This document shows positions 20,291 through 23,058 of a stretch of 23,058 bases of DNA, piece after piece. Source of the DNA: a virus; the IMG/VR virus record IMGVR_UViG_3300035695_000233, positions 1 through 23,058 of that record. One strand, written 5' to 3'. The position numbers and the translations under genes were made by a program. The notes under the pieces were generated by a model. The model saw only the letters and a program-made list of their open reading frames with translations. It was not told where the DNA came from and did not search any database. Each line of letters begins with the position of its first letter. The first letter of the stretch is position 1.

Positions 20291-21452
20291 GCCGAGATCG
20301 ACGCCGCAAAAGGGGCCACCACTCCCGCCGTCGCTGATGCTGGTCGGGCCGGAGCGTCTGATCCTGCCGGAGGGCCGAGTGCCGCGCAGGGCCTGGCCGG
20401 AACTGGCCTTCGCCATGCTGTTCCAGCCTGAGCCCAAGGAGCTCGCGGTCTGGATTGGCCGCCTCGAGCGCACATTGGGGGTCAACGACGACCATCGGCG
20501 CGCCATGGAGGACCGGGCGTTTGCCGCGGTTGAGAGCAGCGCCGACCGCCGCCGCCGCCGACTCGAGGAGCACCGCCGCGCCGCGTCCCTGCGGGCTCCG
20601 ATGCAGGACGAGCAGCTGGTCCTGCAGATCGCCGAGAAGGCCGCGGCTGCCGCCGCGCTCCGGACCCAGGCAGCGGCCCTCCGCGACGAGAATTCGAAGC
20701 GGAATAGGCGCGCGGCGAAGGTCCTGGAAAGCAAGGCCAAGGCGCTCGACGACGAGGCGGCGGCGAGGCGGGCGAGGGACGCCCACCAGATCGAGTCCTG
20801 GGGCGCGGCCCGCGAACCCATCCTGTGGGCCGAGCGGCGTGGAGAGATGGTCCACGTCCGCGAATCCGAGACCGCAGAAGTGGCGCGCGATCGCTTCGGC
20901 GCCCGGATCGTGCACGCCGACGGCGAAATGGCGGGCCTGCCGGCGCTGGTCTACAGCCGAGGCGCCCGGGCCAAGAAGCTGACCGGCATCGAGCACGCCT
21001 TCGCCGCCGGATATCTCGGCGACCTCGAGACCGAGATGCCGCGTGCCGAAAGGCTCCGTGAGATGGGAATCGACTACCGCGACGTCTACGAGATCGCCGA
21101 GGGCCGCACCGGGCGCAGCGGGGAGGGCGGCGGCGGCGGGGGTGGGCCCAAGGCGCCCCAGCCCCGCTTGGTGGAGGCCGGCGAGGACCTGGCCGACATG
21201 CGGCGCGGCCTCACCACCCGGCAGCGCAACGTACTGGATCTGGTCTGCGGCCAGGACTTCCGGGGCCGTGAGGCTGCGGCGAAGCTGGGCGCAAGCTGGC
21301 CGGCAACCCGGAGCGCCCTATGCAGCGGCTTGATCGCCGCGCGCGCCGCGCTTGTCGCCGGCCGGAAGAGGCGCGATGACAGCGAGGATATGTCGGTGGG
21401 GCTCAAGGTCCAGCTGGTTACCCAGGAACTGCGTAAGAGGGCCTTCCGATGA
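20271..21452 (+). CDS. Large coiled-coil protein with C-terminal HTH, possible late regulator
   Basis: A 393-residue protein with GGAGGAAGCC before its ATG. Residues about 60-175 are a long charged, alanine-rich coiled coil (SSADRRRRRLEEHRRAASLR, AAALRTQAAALRDENSKRNR). Residues about 180-280 form a compact domain (GAAREPILWAERRGEMVHVR, GLPALVYSRGARAKKLTGIE). After a polyglycine linker comes GLTTRQRNVLDLVCGQDFRG followed by REAAAKLGASWPATRSALCS, a sigma region-4 or LuxR-like HTH. It is the penultimate gene of the early-right operon, the position of antiterminators or late activators in lambdoid phages, so late-gene control is a reasonable guess. No named family recognised. Confidence 0.75.
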   Translation: MPETRLKPRSTPQKGPPLPPSLMLVGPERLILPEGRVPRRAWPELAFAMLFQPEPKELAVWIGRLERTLGVNDDHRRAMEDRAFAAVESSADRRRRRLEEHRRAASLRAPMQDEQLVLQIAEKAAAAAALRTQAAALRDENSKRNRRAAKVLESKAKALDDEAAARRARDAHQIESWGAAREPILWAERRGEMVHVRESETAEVARDRFGARIVHADGEMAGLPALVYSRGARAKKLTGIEHAFAAGYLGDLETEMPRAERLREMGIDYRDVYEIAEGRTGRSGEGGGGGGGPKAPQPRLVEAGEDLADMRRGLTTRQRNVLDLVCGQDFRGREAAAKLGASWPATRSALCSGLIAARAALVAGRKRRDDSEDMSVGLKVQLVTQELRKRAFR

Positions 21453-21718
21453 TCTGGAAACCGATCGACAGCGCCCCGACCAAGCCGGTGGACAAGGCGG
21501 ATGGGGGGAACGGCGTCGAGATCCTCTTCGGGCCGTTCGTTCGGCTGCGCCGCGACGAGACCGAGGTTCTGGGGCGGTGGCGGCACCCGGTAGAGGCCTT
21601 CGACATCGAGAAAGGCCAGAACCTTCGCCGCCAGGCCCGGTGGGAAGACCCCAACGGAGCGCCCATCGCATTCGAACCGACGCAGTGGGCGCCGCATAGC
21701 TCGGGCATGCCGCGCTGA
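21449..21718 (+). CDS. DUF551-like phage protein
   Basis: An 89-residue protein starting MIWKPIDSAPTKPVDKADGG, with VEILFGPFVRLRRDETEVLG and the ending FEPTQWAPHSSGMP. The W-x-P-I-x-S-A-P opening and 'PTxWxP' end are the signature of short DUF551-type phage proteins of unknown function. ATG 21449 overlaps the previous stop; it closes the early-right operon and is convergent with the gene at 21737. Confidence 0.75.
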   Translation: MIWKPIDSAPTKPVDKADGGNGVEILFGPFVRLRRDETEVLGRWRHPVEAFDIEKGQNLRRQARWEDPNGAPIAFEPTQWAPHSSGMPR

Positions 21719-21736
21719 TCGGGGCGGCGCCCAGGC

Positions 21737-21979
21737 CTAAGGTCGCGACGCCGACAGGCCGCCTGGCGGTAGCGCTCCCCCGAGCATCATCTCCACGGCC
21801 ACGGCCACTGGGCCGGGCACAGGCCCGGCGCGGTCAGCCTCATAATCGCGGATGCGCTCGCCCGGATCGCTCTTGGACATGCGCAGCGCGCGGCCGAGCT
21901 CGGCGGCATGTAGCGGCCGCTCCAGGCCCCAAAGCCTGCCCAGCGCCGCCCGCGCCTTGCGCAGATCGTCGCCGGTCAT
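21737..21979 (-). CDS. Small HTH regulator on the opposite strand, 80 aa
   Basis: From ATG 21979: MTGDDLRKARAALGRLWGLE, RPLHAAELGRALRMSKSDPG, ERIRDYEADRAGPVPGPVAV and a hydrophobic tail (AVEMMLGGALPPGG). The RpL-x-x-AELGRALR and RDYE pattern is an XRE-like helix-turn-helix common in alphaproteobacterial phages at the junction of replication and packaging genes. It is oriented against both operons, with the hairpin-rich leader of the ParB-methyltransferase upstream, so it may control that divergent transcription unit. The longer frame to 22267 runs through non-coding leader and was rejected. Confidence 0.75.
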   Translation of the reverse strand: MTGDDLRKARAALGRLWGLERPLHAAELGRALRMSKSDPGERIRDYEADRAGPVPGPVAVAVEMMLGGALPPGGLSASRP

Positions 21980-22026
21980 GGAATTCGCCCATGCATTTTG
22001 GCGGAAACACCCCGAAAAATCCCGCC

Positions 22027-22049
22027 CCCGATACGGGATATAACCCGAT
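22027..22049. promoter_or_regulatory. Candidate operator between the divergent HTH and ParB-methyltransferase genes
   Basis: CCCGATACGGG (22027-22037) runs into GGGATATAACCC (22035-22046) and CCCGAT (22044-22049): two short near-palindromes sharing GGG, with CCCGAT repeated 17 bases apart. TTATAT/TATAAC within it could serve as a -10 element on either strand. It lies about 50 bases upstream of the minus-strand HTH gene, which makes autoregulation plausible. Confidence 0.35.
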
Positions 22050-22160
22050 CCTCGCGCGCACACGAGCAGCGCAGCTTGTTGTTGCGAACCGTCCGGATTT
22101 CCAGCATGGATTCGGCATGGTGATGTTGCCGCGACCGGCGACCACCACTCCCAAAACAGT

Positions 22161-22275
22161 TCACCCGCCCAAGAGGCGGGAGTGAGAGGGCGCCAACCCT
22201 CTTCACCGCGAGCCGGAACTCGCATGACCCCAGTCGGCCGCCCTGCGGCCACCCCGCCACCGCGCACGCGGCGGG
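22161..22275 (+). ncRNA. Cluster of five consecutive hairpins in a gene leader
   Basis: The leader of the ParB-methyltransferase gene contains, in order, TCAC-CCGCC/GGCGG-GTGA (22161-22185, loop CAAGA), AGAGGG/CCCTCT (22185-22202, loop CGCCAA), GCGAG/CTCGC (22208-22223, loop CCGGAA), GGCCGC/GCGGCC (22236-22250, loop CCT) and CCCGCC/GGCGGG (22253-22275). Stems of 5-9 bp packed with few spacer bases suggest a structured RNA: a cis-acting leader, an attenuator, or a small RNA. In GC-rich DNA some hairpins occur by chance, so this is a candidate only. The rest of 21980-22160 holds no gene I accept. Confidence 0.4.
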
Positions 22276-22293
22276 ACGACCGTGGAATGAGTC

Positions 22294-23058
22294 ATGCCGA
22301 AAACCGAGTCCCGCCCCGCCAGCCGGCGGGCCCCTGAGCCGCGCCTGGTCGTCGCCTACCGCGACCCCGCGGCGCTGAAGCCCTACGAGCGAAACGCCCG
22401 CACCCACAGCGAAGCCCAGGTCCGCCAGATCAGGGCGTCGATGGACGCTTTCGGGAACAACAGCCCGATCCTGCTGCGCGATGACGACATGACCATCGGC
22501 GCCGGCCACGGCCGCTGGGAAGCGGCGCTGATGGATCCGCCGCTGGACCTGGTGCCGACGATCACGCTGCACGGCCTGACCGAGCGGCAGTGGCGCGCCT
22601 ACGTCATCGCCGACAACAAGATCGCCCTCAACTCCGGCTGGGACGAGGACCTGCTGCGCACCGAGGTGTCGGAACTGCTGCAGATGGACATCGGCGCGGA
22701 CCTGATCGGCTTCGACGAGCGCGAGCTCAAGGCGCTGATGGACAGCGTCGACACCCCGTCGAACTCGGGCGCGCTGCAGGAGCGGTTCCTGGCGGTGCCC
22801 TTCACCGTGCTGTCGGCTCGCGACGGCTGGTGGCAGGACCGCAAGCGCGCCTGGCTGGGTCTCGGCATCCAATCCGAGCTGGGTCGGACCGAGGACGTGC
22901 TGTTCGCGGCCGCCGGTCAGGCCCGGCTCAACGAGATCAAGGGCATCGGCGCCGCACTGGCGGCCGGCCGGACCTTCGGGCAGGTCAAGACCTTCGACGG
23001 CGCCGGCTCCATGACCGGGACCAGCATCTTCGATCCCGTCCTCTGCGAGCTCGCCTAC
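22294..23058 (+). CDS. ParB-domain DNA methyltransferase, partial (3' end off the window)
   Basis: 255 codons are visible and open to the edge. Residues about 18-120 are a ParB/sulfiredoxin-like domain: YRDPAALKPYERNARTHSEA, the IGAGHGRWEAA motif and YVIADNKIALNSGWDEDLLR. After a helical linker comes FLAVPFTVLSARDGWWQDRK, then GTSIFDPVLCELAY, the beginning of the methylase half of the phage 'ParB N-terminal plus DNA methylase' proteins; its NPPY/DPPY motif would lie beyond the window. The ATG at 22294 is fixed by an in-frame TGA two codons upstream. A GANTC site (GAGTC, 22289-22293) abuts the start codon. In related phages it opens the packaging operon before terminase. Confidence 0.85.
   Translation, partial: MPKTESRPASRRAPEPRLVVAYRDPAALKPYERNARTHSEAQVRQIRASMDAFGNNSPILLRDDDMTIGAGHGRWEAALMDPPLDLVPTITLHGLTERQWRAYVIADNKIALNSGWDEDLLRTEVSELLQMDIGADLIGFDERELKALMDSVDTPSNSGALQERFLAVPFTVLSARDGWWQDRKRAWLGLGIQSELGRTEDVLFAAAGQARLNEIKGIGAALAAGRTFGQVKTFDGAGSMTGTSIFDPVLCELAY

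Noticed and set aside
21991-22185. 64-codon plus-strand frame in the leader
   Set aside because: Codon use lacks the strong third-position GC of the real genes, it runs into the hairpin cluster, and no domain or ribosome-binding site is seen.
22224-22334. 36-codon frame overlapping the ParB-methyltransferase start
   Set aside because: Pro/Arg-rich, out of frame with the clear gene, and its first half consists of hairpin arms.
1-23058. CRISPR array, tRNA, rRNA or insertion sequence
   Set aside because: I saw no regularly spaced direct repeats of CRISPR type, no cloverleaf with a GTTCRA arm, and no transposase or terminal inverted repeats.

Overview
The window is the early half and immunity region of a lambdoid-type temperate phage or prophage from a GC-rich alphaproteobacterium, most likely a Caulobacterales host (Caulobacter, Phenylobacterium or Brevundimonas type). 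The host inference rests on strong third-position GC and on homologues of three alphaproteobacterial cell-cycle or nucleoid proteins (GapR, GcrA, CtrA). It also rests on an alphaproteobacterial-type NrdB. No integrase, terminase large subunit or structural gene is visible, so both ends of the element lie outside the window.

Layout. (1) 1-7528, minus strand: one long early-left operon of about 16 genes. Nearly every junction is an ATGA, GTGA or TGATG overlap. It carries a YqaJ/lambda-exonuclease-like recombinase with an unknown partner, a DUF4942 DNA methyltransferase, DUF5131, DUF3268 and ASCH proteins, and many small unknowns including a 38-residue membrane protein. (2) 7529-9222: immunity region. 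A CI-type repressor (HTH plus S24 autopeptidase) is co-transcribed with a secreted protein and a zinc-ribbon protein, which look like lysogenic-conversion cargo. Two early promoters, PL (minus, about 7552-7580) and PR (plus, about 9187-9214), share the 11-mer CCTCATTGACG across their -35 boxes. (3) 9223-21718, plus strand: early-right operon. It begins with a Cro-like carph-isopro protein, a 37-residue membrane peptide and a terminator-like hairpin, then a regulatory gene. Next come a GapR-like protein, a VRR-NUC nuclease, a LexA DNA-binding-domain-only protein, an NrdR-like zinc ribbon, NrdB, ThyX, a GcrA-like protein, a CtrA-like response regulator and an N6-adenine methyltransferase. The replication block follows: PrimPol, DnaB helicase and a DUF1376 initiator-like protein with 21-bp direct repeats inside its gene. 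The operon ends with a large coiled-coil/HTH protein in the position of a late-gene regulator. (4) 21737-23058: an 80-residue HTH gene on the minus strand, a 314-bp leader rich in hairpins, and a ParB-domain DNA methyltransferase that runs off the window and probably opens the next (packaging/late) operon.

How the parts may work together. The lysogenic repressor probably shuts PL and PR through the shared operator. On induction the left operon would provide recombination and modification, and the right operon would provide precursors (NrdB, ThyX) and replication (PrimPol, DnaB, initiator and a candidate in-gene origin). The most striking feature is a tandem pair of host cell-cycle regulator mimics, GcrA-like then CtrA-like, with a GapR-like protein upstream and an adenine methyltransferase directly downstream. 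The CtrA mimic keeps the DNA-recognition domain almost intact but has lost key phosphorylation-pocket residues and gained a C-terminal winged-helix extension. This suggests a phosphorelay-independent rewiring of the host cell cycle.
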